A stretch of DNA of 64,000 nucleotides from Bacteroidota bacterium (GCA_023422635.1 JAFAGO010000031.1:1-64000), one strand, 5' to 3'. Shown: positions 42,886 to 52,275, numbered from the stretch's first letter. Numbers and translations: made by a program. Notes: generated by a model from the letters alone, not told the origin.

Positions 42886-44091
42886 CTATCTACCAAAACG
42901 GAAATATTCAGCCAAAGGATGTAATTTATTCTGCAGAAAGCTCGACACCATTTCCATTCCTGTCGCGGAAAACGTAATTCCATTTCCACCAAAACCTAAA
43001 ACAAAGTACGCATTCGGAAATTTAGGATGTGCACCGATATAAGGCAAGCCATCTTTGGTTTCTCCGAACGTTCCCGCCCACACAAAATCGGTATACATTT
43101 GATAGTGTGGAAACACATTTTTTACCGCTTTTTCAATATTCGCTTTCTTCTTTTTTAAAAGTGAATCGCGAAGTTTTTCATTTTTAAAGTTCACATCTCC
43201 ACCACCTACCAAAAGCCGTTCGTCATCAGTAGTTCTCATGTATAAATAGGGAGAATCGGTATTCCAAAATAAAGTATTTTCTTGCTTGCGAAATTTATCC
43301 TTATCGATTTCACTCACGATGGCATAGGTACTCAACAACTTTACAAAGTTTTCATTGATCAATTCTTTGCTTTCGTAGCCATTGCAATACACAATTTTGC
43401 TTGCGGTTATGGTATGATTATTTTCGAAATGACCTTCAATAAAACTCCCTTTATTTTCTGTTTTTAAAAGTTTTGTTTTATCAAATATTTTTAAGCCTTT
43501 TTTCTGATTGAAACTCAATAATTCATGAGCAAATTTAAAGGCGTCAATACTTCCACCTTGTTCAGAGAGAATTCCACCCAACGTATTTTCGAGCTGAAAG
43601 TTTTTAAAGATTTCATTCGGCTCAAGCCAAGACACTTTAAATCCAGCTTTTTTTCGAGCTTCAAATTCCTTCTTCAGCCATTTCAAATCTCTTTTGCTGC
43701 TGGTAAAGTACAGTGAATTTTTCTTCTTAAATCCTGCTTTAGAGTTGATTTCTTTGGAAAGTTTTTCAATCACATCAATGGCATCCGAACATGATTGATA
43801 GGCCTTTACAGCACCTTCTTCACCAATCATTTCCGAAAGCTTATACAGTGGTTCGTCGATTTCATATTGAAGCATCGAAGTTGTTGCCGAGGTACTTCCA
43901 TTACAGATTTCGCGTTTATCCACAAGGATGGTTTTAAAACCATCTTTCACGCATTGATGCGCTATTAAGCTACCTGTAATTCCACCACCGACAATTAAAA
44001 TATCACACTCTTCATTTTGTTTTAAAGAGGGAAAAGATTCGATTATTCCGTTTTTTATCAGCCAGAAAGGTTCATTTGAAGTTAAATCCAT
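42886..44091 (-). CDS. FAD-dependent oxidoreductase (DAO family)
   Basis: A 401-residue flavoprotein of the D-amino-acid-oxidase-like group. It has the dinucleotide motif ILIVGGGITGSLIA (near residue 33), KREICNGSTSATTSML, a substrate domain, and the C-terminal FAD block FVLGFGGNGITFSATGMEMV. The substrate is unknown; relatives act on glycine, sarcosine or other amines. It has no signal peptide. It is coupled to the repair exonuclease (3-bp gap), which is an unexplained pairing. TAATTTCG in its upstream region is one base off the -7 consensus. Confidence 0.9.
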   Translation of the reverse strand: MDLTSNEPFWLIKNGIIESFPSLKQNEECDILIVGGGITGSLIAHQCVKDGFKTILVDKREICNGSTSATTSMLQYEIDEPLYKLSEMIGEEGAVKAYQSCSDAIDVIEKLSKEINSKAGFKKKNSLYFTSSKRDLKWLKKEFEARKKAGFKVSWLEPNEIFKNFQLENTLGGILSEQGGSIDAFKFAHELLSFNQKKGLKIFDKTKLLKTENKGSFIEGHFENNHTITASKIVYCNGYESKELINENFVKLLSTYAIVSEIDKDKFRKQENTLFWNTDSPYLYMRTTDDERLLVGGGDVNFKNEKLRDSLLKKKKANIEKAVKNVFPHYQMYTDFVWAGTFGETKDGLPYIGAHPKFPNAYFVLGFGGNGITFSATGMEMVSSFLQNKLHPLAEYFRFGR

Positions 44092-44190
44092 CGTTTATTT
44101 TTTAAACGAAATTAGAGAACATCAATCCTTTCCACAAAGCATTTGAGGAATTTTATAAAAGAAAAAATTTAAACTATAACCTACTGGAAA

Positions 44191-45072
44191 TTAGTGAATG
44201 TGTTTTTCGGCGTGATACGAACTTCTTACCAAAGGTGAACTTTCCACATGTCGGAAACCAAGGCTTCTTGCAAAATCTCCAAATTCTTCAAACTCTTCAG
44301 GTGTAATAAATTTTTTTACAGAAAGATGTTTGGTTGTCGGTTGCAAATATTGCCCGATGGTAATAATGTCGACATTCGCATTTCGAATATCTTCAATGGT
44401 CTGGAACACTTCGCTTTTTTCCTCACCTAATCCCAACATTACTCCGGTTTTGGTGCGTCTTTGTCCTGCTTCTTTCAAGTATTTAAGCACTTCCAAGCTT
44501 CTTTCGTATTTGGCTTGTATCCGAACTTCGCGCGTTAATCGCGCTACTGTTTCCATATTATGAGATATTACTTCTGGAGCAGCTTCTACCATTCGGTCCA
44601 AATGTTTATGAATCCCTTGAAAATCAGGAATTAAAGTTTCCATTGTGGTTCCTGGAGAAATTCGACGAACGGCGTTAACTGTTTCTGCCCATAAAATTGA
44701 ACCCATATCTTTCAGATCGTCGCGATCGACAGAGGTAAGAACTGCATGTTTGATTCTCATGAGCTTGATTGAACGGGCCACTTTTTCAGGTTCGTCCCAA
44801 TTCACATCTAAAGGTTTTCCTGTTTTAACGCCACAAAATCCACAACTTCTGGTACAAATATTACCAAGAATCATAAAAGTTGCGGTGCCTTCGCCCCAAC
44901 ATTCTCCCATATTGGGACAGCTTCCGCTTTGGCAAATGGTATTGAGTTTATATTTATCCACCAAAGAACGCAATTCTCTGTAATTCTTACCTGTAGGTAA
45001 TTTTACACGAATCCATTTTGGTTTTGAAGTGCTCACTGGCGCTGAGATTTGTTCCTTTACTTCGCTCATCAT
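44191..45072 (-). CDS. lipA: Lipoyl synthase LipA
   Basis: Radical SAM enzyme that inserts two sulphur atoms into octanoyl groups to make the lipoyl cofactor of 2-oxoacid dehydrogenases and the glycine cleavage system. It keeps both iron-sulphur motifs: CQSGSCPNMGEC (auxiliary cluster) and CTRSCGFC (SAM cluster), then TSVDRDDLKDMGS and the C-terminal SSPLVRSSYHAEKH. The start is one of two adjacent ATG codons (45072 or 45069). The frame extends upstream to 45120, but a -7 box at 45087-45094 lies inside that extension. The fused E1 gene in this window belongs to a lipoate-using complex. Confidence 0.96.
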   Translation of the reverse strand: MMSEVKEQISAPVSTSKPKWIRVKLPTGKNYRELRSLVDKYKLNTICQSGSCPNMGECWGEGTATFMILGNICTRSCGFCGVKTGKPLDVNWDEPEKVARSIKLMRIKHAVLTSVDRDDLKDMGSILWAETVNAVRRISPGTTMETLIPDFQGIHKHLDRMVEAAPEVISHNMETVARLTREVRIQAKYERSLEVLKYLKEAGQRRTKTGVMLGLGEEKSEVFQTIEDIRNANVDIITIGQYLQPTTKHLSVKKFITPEEFEEFGDFARSLGFRHVESSPLVRSSYHAEKHIH

Positions 45073-45086
45073 TATAAAAATCTGTT

Positions 45087-45094
45087 CAAAATTA
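45087..45094 (-). promoter_or_regulatory. -7 promoter element TAATTTTG of lipA
   Basis: TAnnTTTG match 14 bp upstream of the double ATG; it excludes the longer reading frame start at 45120. Confidence 0.5.
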
Positions 45095-45324
45095 AGGAAT
45101 ATTTTACAAGTGCTCTTCAATTATTGAAAGATTCTATAAATCGCAGCTTTGCTTTATAATCACAGTCTCAATCAATTATTTAGAATTATTCTATATTCCT
45201 ATTTTAATGAAATTCAAGTCAAAACACAACAATAAAAAACATTTTTTACGATTCATTTTTACTATTTTCTCAACAAAGACCCAAAACCAATTTAAAATTT
45301 GTAAATTCGGCAAAAAAAATTGAT

Positions 45325-47988
45325 ATGAAAAAATTTTTACTAACGCTTTTAGCTGCCGCACCCATTCTAGGATTCTCCCAATGGAGCAAAGTGGAATCGG
45401 TATCGCAAAGAAAGGCAACTCCACAACATGAAGGGAAAAGCTATTCCACCTTTTTTAATCTTAATATTGAGAAATTAAAATCTCAGCTTTCCAGCACAGC
45501 GAAAAGAAGCGCCCATCAAAAAGGCACGCTAATTACGTTACCAAACACGCAAGGAAATCTTGAACAATTTGAAGTTTGGGAACACTCAAATATGTCGCCT
45601 GCGTTACAAGAAAAACATCCAGATATTCGTTCTTATGTTGGTAGAAGTTTAAGCGATCCAAGTGCTTATTTACGCTTTAGTGTTTCCCCACAAGGAGTGT
45701 CTTCCATGGTGATTCGCTCTGGAACATCTGAATATATTGAACCTTTTACAGCTGATAAAAAAACATATGTGGTATTTGATTCTTCGCAAAAAAGAAAAGA
45801 TGCCAGCGAAGAATTTATCTGCAATGCTATTGGTGAAGCCGAAGAAGTAACGGATGCAGATATTAACAGCAAAGCAATAGGAAGTAAAACCTTTCGTCTA
45901 GCACTTTCTTGTACTGGAGAATATGGATCTTGGCATTTAACGCAAGCAGGAATCCCAAGTTCTGCTACCGATGAAGAAAAAAAAGCAGCAATTCTTGCCG
46001 CTTTTAATGCAACATTAACAAGGTTGAACGGTGTGTATGAAAAAGACCTTGCGGTTCACTATAATTTGATTGACGAAACTGAATCCCTCATTTTCTATAA
46101 TGCCGCAACCGATCCATACACTTCTGGAGGACCCAATTACGCGAATACCGGAATTAATGCTACTTTAGGCGATGATTCCGCTTCACTATTTGATTTAGGG
46201 CATTTAATGGACCGTGAATCTGCCAATGGTGCGGCGTATTTAGGAGTAGTTTGTAATCCATCATATAAAGCTGGTGGCTGGACGGCACACCTTGTTCCTG
46301 TTGGCGCAACCTACGATATCGATTACGTAGCACATGAAATGGGACATCAGATGGGTGCAGGACACACTTACACATTCTATTCAGGACAATTGGATCAAAA
46401 AGTGGAACCCGGTTCTGGCAGTACCATTATGGCGTATACGGGAATTGTGGGAAATTTAGATGTACAATACAACTCTCATGACAACTATCACTACAGCAGC
46501 TTAGCACAAATAAAATCAAGAATGAATGCTGTAAGCTGTGGTGAAAATGTTCCTTTCGAATTACCAGCACCAACGTTAAATGCAGGTGCGGATTATACCA
46601 TTCCAAAATCCACCCCATTTAAAGTTTCTGCGACAACTTCAGACACAGACACGAACGCTTACACGTATAGTTTCGAACAAATTGATCAAGCTGCTACCGC
46701 ACAAATCGGAAACAACTCGGTCGCCTATCCAACAAAACCAACAGGGCCTAACTTCCGAGCATTTGCTCCAACAAGTGAACCATACCGCTACTTCCCAGAG
46801 TTTTACAAAGTGCTTACTGGTGCACTGAGCGCACGATGGGAATCAGTTTCTAGCGTTGGTAGAAATTTAAACTTCGGTGTAGTTCTTCGAAATAACAATC
46901 CAACCGAACCCAATATTGCGACCGATGCAATGAAGGTTACCGTAAACGCAGATGCAGGACCATTTGCTGTTACAGCTCCAACATTTGGAGAAGGATTGGT
47001 TTCAGGAGAAAATTTTGAAGTAAAATGGGATGTTGCCTCAACAGATGTTGCACCTGTTAACACTCAAAATGTTACGATTAAACTTTCTACAGATGGTGGA
47101 TCAACGTTTACAACCATTGCGGAAAATACACCAAATGATGGTAGCGAAGTTGTGACCATTCCATTAAATTCAACTTCTGAAAACTCATTTATTTTAATTG
47201 AAGCGGTTGATAATATTTATTACGCTGTGAGTCCAAGTTTTGTAATTGATTATACCGTTGATGGAGAAACTTGTGCAACTTATACTACAACAGGAACTGC
47301 AGTAGCGATTAATGATGGGCTTGGAGGTTCTGGAATTTCTTCGCCAAAAGTGGAATTCCCACTTGAAATTGCTGATGAAGGCGTAATTACAAAAGTTACT
47401 GTACATCCAAATATCACTCACGGAAACGTTGGTCAATTATCTTTCGGTGTTGAATCTCCAGTCGGTACATCTGCATTGTTAATGCATCACCAATGCTCAA
47501 CTTCTGGAATTGATGCCACTTTTACAGATGATTCAACAACAGCAACATGCAGTTCACCAATTTCTGGGGAAAGAAAACCTTTTGAATCGCTTTCCGTTTT
47601 CAAAGGTTTAAATGCTGCGGGAACTTGGAAGTTATTTGCATCAGACAATAATTTAGGTGTGGTAGGAACCATTAATTCTTGGGCGCTTGAAGTTTGCACA
47701 AGAAGCACTGAAACGCTTGGCGTGAACAATGCAAACGTTCTTTCCAACGATATTAAGATTTATCCAAATCCATCGGATGGTAACTTCTTCGTGAAAACGA
47801 AAGAATTAACTGGAAAAGTGGAAACGAGCATTTTTGATATGTCGGGTAAATTAGTTCATCAATCCTCTTCTACACAAAGTGGAGAACAAACCACAAAATC
47901 TTATCAATTGCAATTGCCTAAAGGTGTTTACGTTGTACATGTAAAAAGCAATGAAGGAAGCTACAGTCAAAAACTGATTATTAAGTAA
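45325..47988 (+). CDS. Secreted reprolysin-type metalloprotease with P-domain and T9SS sorting domain
   Basis: An 887-residue extracellular protease. Order: signal peptide (to about residue 19), a reprolysin-type propeptide (about 20-180; HSNMSPALQEKHPDIRSYVG), then a metzincin catalytic domain with HEMGHQMGAGH (His337, Glu338, His341, His347) and the following IMAYTG as the Met-turn. A beta-rich middle and Ig-like region follow, then a proprotein-convertase P-domain (about 655-790; VTVHPNITHGNVGQLSFGVE ... AAGTWKLFASD). The C-terminus is a type A T9SS sorting domain (IKIYPNPSDGNFFVKT ... KGVYVVHVKS). TAAATTCG at 45302-45309 is one base off the -7 consensus. Closed by a strong hairpin. Confidence 0.94.
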   Translation: MKKFLLTLLAAAPILGFSQWSKVESVSQRKATPQHEGKSYSTFFNLNIEKLKSQLSSTAKRSAHQKGTLITLPNTQGNLEQFEVWEHSNMSPALQEKHPDIRSYVGRSLSDPSAYLRFSVSPQGVSSMVIRSGTSEYIEPFTADKKTYVVFDSSQKRKDASEEFICNAIGEAEEVTDADINSKAIGSKTFRLALSCTGEYGSWHLTQAGIPSSATDEEKKAAILAAFNATLTRLNGVYEKDLAVHYNLIDETESLIFYNAATDPYTSGGPNYANTGINATLGDDSASLFDLGHLMDRESANGAAYLGVVCNPSYKAGGWTAHLVPVGATYDIDYVAHEMGHQMGAGHTYTFYSGQLDQKVEPGSGSTIMAYTGIVGNLDVQYNSHDNYHYSSLAQIKSRMNAVSCGENVPFELPAPTLNAGADYTIPKSTPFKVSATTSDTDTNAYTYSFEQIDQAATAQIGNNSVAYPTKPTGPNFRAFAPTSEPYRYFPEFYKVLTGALSARWESVSSVGRNLNFGVVLRNNNPTEPNIATDAMKVTVNADAGPFAVTAPTFGEGLVSGENFEVKWDVASTDVAPVNTQNVTIKLSTDGGSTFTTIAENTPNDGSEVVTIPLNSTSENSFILIEAVDNIYYAVSPSFVIDYTVDGETCATYTTTGTAVAINDGLGGSGISSPKVEFPLEIADEGVITKVTVHPNITHGNVGQLSFGVESPVGTSALLMHHQCSTSGIDATFTDDSTTATCSSPISGERKPFESLSVFKGLNAAGTWKLFASDNNLGVVGTINSWALEVCTRSTETLGVNNANVLSNDIKIYPNPSDGNFFVKTKELTGKVETSIFDMSGKLVHQSSSTQSGEQTTKSYQLQLPKGVYVVHVKSNEGSYSQKLIIK

Positions 47989-48007
47989 GCATTTACTTGT
48001 GAAATAA

Positions 48008-48045
48008 AAATTCGGCATCGAGAAATCGGTGCCGAATTTATTTTT
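48008..48045. terminator. Strong terminator between the metalloprotease and sigma factor genes
   Basis: AAATTCGGCA ... TGCCGAATTT, extended inwards by CGA-gaaa-TCG with one mismatch: a 14-position stem capped by a GAAA loop. T-rich on both sides, so it serves both convergent genes. Confidence 0.9.
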
Positions 48046-48073
48046 ATATCATTTTCGTGAAGAAAATAGGTTT

Positions 48074-48634
48074 CTATTCTCCATCGAATTCATTATCTTT
48101 AAGCAATTGCGCAAGCACTTTTTTGGCGCGCATAATTCTCACTTTTGTATTGGAAACTGAGATTCCCAATTCTTCTGAAATTTCTTTTATGGATTTTTCT
48201 TCAAAAAACCTCAGCTTGATGATATCTTGATAATTGGAATCCATCGACTCGACAATAGACTGGATTTTCTGCTGATCTTCTTCTGATATTAAAAGTTCTT
48301 CGGGAGATTTCGCAAATTGATTTTTATATTCTTCAAAATCGTTCTCGGACTTTTCAACTTCTTTGCCTTTTTTTCGCCAGTAATCTATAATGGTGTTTTG
48401 AGCAATGGTAAGAATCCAAGTTTTAAATTGAAATTCAGAATCGTATAAATCTAACTTAGAAAGCACTTTCGAAAAAACATTTACGGTAAGTTCATCTGCT
48501 GTGTTTTCATCCTGAACTTTCTTCAATACGAAGCTAAAAACATCTACCCAAAAAATATTAATGAGTTTGGTTTGCGCTTTCTGATCTTTATTTTTCGCCG
48601 CTACAATTACCTGTAAAAGAAGTTCCTTCTTCAT
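48074..48634 (-). CDS. ECF-type RNA polymerase sigma factor
   Basis: A 186-residue sigma-70 family factor. Region 2 (about 25-95) has ADELTVNVFSKVLSKLDLYD and FKTWILTIAQNTIIDYWRKK. Region 4 (about 128-180) has YQDIIKLRFFEEKSIKEISE and LGISVSNTKVRIMRAKK, a standard helix-turn-helix. There is no sigma-1.1 or region 3 domain. The ATG is 1 bp after the stop of the esterase gene, so the two are co-transcribed. No membrane anti-sigma gene follows; the 3' neighbour is convergent. The target genes are unknown. Confidence 0.93.
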   Translation of the reverse strand: MKKELLLQVIVAAKNKDQKAQTKLINIFWVDVFSFVLKKVQDENTADELTVNVFSKVLSKLDLYDSEFQFKTWILTIAQNTIIDYWRKKGKEVEKSENDFEEYKNQFAKSPEELLISEEDQQKIQSIVESMDSNYQDIIKLRFFEEKSIKEISEELGISVSNTKVRIMRAKKVLAQLLKDNEFDGE

Positions 48635-48635
48635 A

Positions 48636-49274
48636 CTACGCTTTAAAAAACTCCATTAAATCCATGTAGTTCTTTTGGTTAACGCCATGGCCACTCATGT
48701 ATTCCCGAAAGGTAAAATAGCAACTTTTCTCGTATAAAAGGTCGGCACCTTTCCTGGCCCACTCCAATGGAATAACCGCGTCGTCCGTACCATGCGAAAT
48801 AAAGAAGCGTAAATGCTCCAGCTTTTTCTTTTCCTTTACCATGTTGCCAAGCAACTTCTCTTCAGGGTACGTGCTTAAGCAAGCCACTTTTGTAAATAAT
48901 TCGGGATACGAAAGCGCCAAAGCATAGGTAAGAATCCCACCTTGACTAAAACCACAAATATGCGTTTGATTTTCTGTAAGTCCATACTTCTTTTTTACCT
49001 CAAGCATACTCTTCAACAGCGCGTTTAAAACCTCAATGGCTTCGGGAACATCGATGAACTTATCTGCATTATTAAAATCAATACTGTACCAACTGTAACC
49101 ACCAAAATCAGAATTTCTCGGTGCTCGGTAGCTTACCACAATCCAATCTTCGGGTAACGTGGGAAGAAAAGAGAAAAGATCTTCCTCATTACTTCCGTAG
49201 CCGTGCAGCATAAATAAAATTGGGGTTTTTGATGTGATGTTTTCGGGTTCGCGAACCAAATATTGTAATTCCAT
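48636..49274 (-). CDS. Alpha/beta hydrolase, carboxylesterase/phospholipase type
   Basis: A 212-residue cytoplasmic serine hydrolase of the YpfH/carboxylesterase group. Visible: FMLHGYGSNEEDLFSFLP (oxyanion region), nucleophile GFSQGG, acid in SHGTDDAVIP and His in MSGHGV. It probably hydrolyses small carboxyl esters or lysophospholipid-like substrates. I chose ATG 49274 rather than an in-frame start at 49307, because the -7 box lies at 49280-49287. It is the first gene of an operon with the ECF sigma factor. Confidence 0.88.
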   Translation of the reverse strand: MELQYLVREPENITSKTPILFMLHGYGSNEEDLFSFLPTLPEDWIVVSYRAPRNSDFGGYSWYSIDFNNADKFIDVPEAIEVLNALLKSMLEVKKKYGLTENQTHICGFSQGGILTYALALSYPELFTKVACLSTYPEEKLLGNMVKEKKKLEHLRFFISHGTDDAVIPLEWARKGADLLYEKSCYFTFREYMSGHGVNQKNYMDLMEFFKA

Positions 49275-49279
49275 AAATA

Positions 49280-49287
49280 CAAAGATA
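49280..49287 (-). promoter_or_regulatory. -7 promoter element TATCTTTG of the esterase-sigma operon
   Basis: Exact TAnnTTTG match with an upstream TTTTTG ending 17 bp before it, close to the -33/-7 layout. The box ends five bases before ATG 49274. Confidence 0.6.
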
Positions 49288-49397
49288 ATTGCTTTTCGGA
49301 ATTGCAAAAATCAATCCATTGAAAAAACAAGACAACTCGACCACATTTTAAGATATAAAAGTCTGCAGTTTTTTCGAATTGCTAAAAAAATTGAACA

Positions 49398-49423
49398 TAA
49401 AAAAAACCGGCAAAAAGCCGGTT
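49398..49423 (-). terminator. Intrinsic terminator of tyrS
   Basis: On the minus strand AACCGGC-ttttt-GCCGGTT then a T-run: a perfect 7-bp GC-rich stem, 20 bp after the tyrS stop. Confidence 0.9.
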
Positions 49424-49443
49424 GATATTTGAATTGAGCTGAA

Positions 49444-50739
49444 TTACAAAACTCGTAAAATGAAATAGTTTTTCTTTCCTTTCTGCATCAGTAGATATTT
49501 TTCTGCAATTAAATTGCTTTCTTTAGCTACAAAATCTTCAGCCACTTTTTCTTTATTCACTGAAATTGAATTTCCTTTTAATTCACGTTGAGCTTCACTT
49601 TTAGATTTCAGGAAACCAGATTTATCTGAAAGCAAATCTACAATCCCGACACCAATTACCTCATCTTTTGGCAATTCTTTTTGCGGAACACCATCAAAAA
49701 GATCCAAGAAAACATCTTCATCCAAATGCACTAAATCTTCGGCTGTAGATTTCCCGAAAAGGATTTCGGACGCTTTTACTGCTTTTTCGTATTCCTCTCT
49801 TCCGTGCACCCAAACAGTTACTTCTTCAGCGAGTTTTTTCTGTAATCTTCTTTCGTGAGCGACCGTTCTGTGTTCATCAATTAGGTTTTCTATTTCTTCT
49901 TTGGTTAAGAATGTATAGAATTTTATAAATCGTTCTGCATCTTCATCAGAGGAGTTTAACCAAAATTGATAAAAACGGTAAGGTGATGTTCTTTTTTTAT
50001 CGAGCCAATAATTTTCGCCACTTTCAGACTTTCCGAATTTTGTACCGTCGGATTTCGTAATTAACGGAACAGTAAGTGCAAACGCCTCTCCTTGCGCCTT
50101 TCTGCGAATAAGTTCGGTTCCCGTGGTAATATTTCCCCATTGATCAGAACCACCCATTTGCAATTTAATACCGTTGTTTTGGTACAGATGAAGAAAATCG
50201 TAACCCTGAATTAATTGATACGTAAATTCTGTAAAGCTCATCCCTTCCGCACCACCTTCGCCGGTAATTCTCTTTTTCACTGAATCCTTCGCCATCATAT
50301 AATTTACAGTGATATTTTTACCAACATCACGAATAAATTCTAGAAAACTGAAATTTTTCATCCAGTCGTAATTATTCACCAAAACCGCTTTATTCGGTTC
50401 AGAACCTTCAAAGTCGAGAAATCGTGCCAATTGATTTTTAATGCACTGAATGTAGTGATTGAGCGTTTCTTCGTTTAGAAGGTTTCTTTCCGCAGATTTC
50501 CCTGAAGGATCGCCAATCATTCCCGTTGCTCCTCCAACCAACGCATACGGTTTGTGACCATGACGTTGAAAATGCGCCAAAATTTTTATCGGAATTAAAC
50601 TTCCAATATGTAAAGAGTCCGCCGTTGGATCGAAACCGATATACGCCGAAGTCATTTCTTTATTCAGTTGTTCTTCCGTTCCCGGCATCATATCTGCATA
50701 TAATCCTCGCCATTTTAGTTCTTCAATAAAAGCGTTCAT
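49444..50739 (-). CDS. tyrS: Tyrosyl-tRNA synthetase
   Basis: Charges tRNA-Tyr, 431 residues, class I synthetase of the bacterial TyrRS type. The HIGH-like motif is HIGSLIP (near residue 43), the tyrosine-binding block TYQLIQGYDFLHLYQ, QWGNITTG, and the KMSKS-like motif KFGKS (near residue 232). An S4-like RNA-binding domain forms the C-terminus (about 365-431). Monocistronic with its own promoter box and terminator. Confidence 0.97.
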   Translation of the reverse strand: MNAFIEELKWRGLYADMMPGTEEQLNKEMTSAYIGFDPTADSLHIGSLIPIKILAHFQRHGHKPYALVGGATGMIGDPSGKSAERNLLNEETLNHYIQCIKNQLARFLDFEGSEPNKAVLVNNYDWMKNFSFLEFIRDVGKNITVNYMMAKDSVKKRITGEGGAEGMSFTEFTYQLIQGYDFLHLYQNNGIKLQMGGSDQWGNITTGTELIRRKAQGEAFALTVPLITKSDGTKFGKSESGENYWLDKKRTSPYRFYQFWLNSSDEDAERFIKFYTFLTKEEIENLIDEHRTVAHERRLQKKLAEEVTVWVHGREEYEKAVKASEILFGKSTAEDLVHLDEDVFLDLFDGVPQKELPKDEVIGVGIVDLLSDKSGFLKSKSEAQRELKGNSISVNKEKVAEDFVAKESNLIAEKYLLMQKGKKNYFILRVL

Positions 50740-50759
50740 AAGGTGATTTTTTTGAAGGG

Positions 50760-50767
50760 CAAAGATA
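50760..50767 (-). promoter_or_regulatory. -7 promoter element TATCTTTG of tyrS
   Basis: Exact TAnnTTTG match 20 bp upstream of the tyrS ATG. Confidence 0.5.
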
Positions 50768-50972
50768 AGAAAATGGTTCTGAAAGAAGCGGAAAATCGGT
50801 GTTGAATTTTAAAAATGCTCAGTATACTTTTCCATTAAAATAAAGAGTTTAAATGCAGATGAATTAATTTACTCTTCAGATATTCTATATTCAATTGTAA
50901 GATTCAAAAAAAAAAGGAAAATTCAATCGGTGAAGATTAATTCTAAAAAACTTGTTGAAATTTGGCATCTGA

Positions 50973-52253
50973 ATGTACCTTTGTGAAGAAATCTCAAATC
51001 AAAAAAAATTAGAAGCGTTGCTCACCGAAAACCAGAAAGAAGTTCCCAAAGCAGAACGGCACAGCAAAGAATTTTCCCGCATAAAATTGGGGATTTTCTT
51101 GACTGGACTTTCCGTTTTTGCGCAATTGTATTTGTTCCAGCCTTTGCTTCCGGAACTTACACGATACTACAACATCACGCCAGAACACAGTAGTTTTTCA
51201 GTTTCTGCAGCAACAGTGGGAATGGCTGTTGGACTTTTTATTTTTGCTTTTGTGGCGGATCGAATTTCTAGAAAAAAACTTATGGTGAGTTCCATAATAA
51301 CGGCCTCCCTTCTCACTATAGTTTCTGCATTTTCTCCCGACTTTACTATTCTTATTTTATTTAATTTTTTAAAAGGAATCTGCTTATCTGGAGTTACCGC
51401 AGTTGCGCTCGCCTACCTTGCAGAAGAGGTTAATCCTGCAGCGTTAGGCATTGCGATCGGCCTTTATTTAAGTGGAAATACAATTGGTGGAATGTCGGGT
51501 CGCGTTTTTGCTTTACTGATTTCTGGTTATTTAGGTTGGCATTATGCAGTATTAATTCTTGGAGGAATTTGCCTTGTTTTGGGAATTGTTTTTGCGAAGA
51601 TTTTTCCAGATTCGAAACATTTTAGCCCTCAGCCGGTTCACTTTAAAAATAAAATAACACTAATGCTAATCTTTTTAAAAGATCATTATATGCAAGGCAT
51701 TTACTTTATAGGTTTTTCGGTAATGGGCATTTTTGTTAGCATATATAATTATTTGGGATTTCGCTTGGAGGCGCCTCCTTTCTCATTTCCCCACAGCATT
51801 ATTGCGTGCATCTTTTTGATGTACATATTTGGAGTTTTCGGATCGATGGCTGCAGGAAAATTATCGGATAAACTTTCGTCCAAGAAAATCATTTGGAGAA
51901 TGGTTGTAGCACTTATTATCGGCCTTTTATTAATGCTCACCGAAAATACTTGGATTACTATTTTTGGTTTGGGAATGATTACTTTTTTCTTTTTCGCATC
52001 GCATACTCTGGCAAGTAGAATGATCTCTCAACGTGCTGTAATTGGGAAAAGCATGGCCACTTGTTTGTATTATTTGTTTTACTACATTGGCTCCAGCATT
52101 GTAGGTTCCTCAACGGGAAAAATGCTTTCTCATTTTGGTTGGACAGGTTTTGTAATTGGATTAATTGCGCTTGGTTTCGTAACTCTTTTAGTGGCTTTAT
52201 GGATTCGATTTCATCGCCCAAAGAATTTACATTTATATCAAATTCATAAATAA
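50973..52253 (+). CDS. MFS transporter (YnfM-like)
   Basis: A major facilitator with 12 predicted membrane helices, 426 residues from ATG 50973. The first helix begins at IKLGIFLTGLSVFAQLYLFQ (near residue 37). The loop FVADRISRKKLM is the MFS signature between helices 2 and 3, and AGKLSDKLSSKKI is its repeat in the second half. The YnfM-like group has unknown substrates. The start is doubtful: a -7 box at 50976-50983, with a well-spaced TTG 19 bp upstream, covers ATG 50973 itself. Transcription would then begin after it, and TTG 51018 becomes the likelier start. Divergent from tyrS. Confidence 0.88.
   Translation: MYLCEEISNQKKLEALLTENQKEVPKAERHSKEFSRIKLGIFLTGLSVFAQLYLFQPLLPELTRYYNITPEHSSFSVSAATVGMAVGLFIFAFVADRISRKKLMVSSIITASLLTIVSAFSPDFTILILFNFLKGICLSGVTAVALAYLAEEVNPAALGIAIGLYLSGNTIGGMSGRVFALLISGYLGWHYAVLILGGICLVLGIVFAKIFPDSKHFSPQPVHFKNKITLMLIFLKDHYMQGIYFIGFSVMGIFVSIYNYLGFRLEAPPFSFPHSIIACIFLMYIFGVFGSMAAGKLSDKLSSKKIIWRMVVALIIGLLLMLTENTWITIFGLGMITFFFFASHTLASRMISQRAVIGKSMATCLYYLFYYIGSSIVGSSTGKMLSHFGWTGFVIGLIALGFVTLLVALWIRFHRPKNLHLYQIHK
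50976..50983 (+). promoter_or_regulatory. -33/-7 promoter of the MFS gene overlapping its annotated start
   Basis: TACCTTTG at 50976-50983 with TTG at 50955-50957, 18 bases between them. This is the best-formed promoter in the window. It overlaps the ATG at 50973, so translation should start further downstream. Confidence 0.6.
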
Positions 52254-52275
52254 ATTTTAATATAACCCTGATTCT

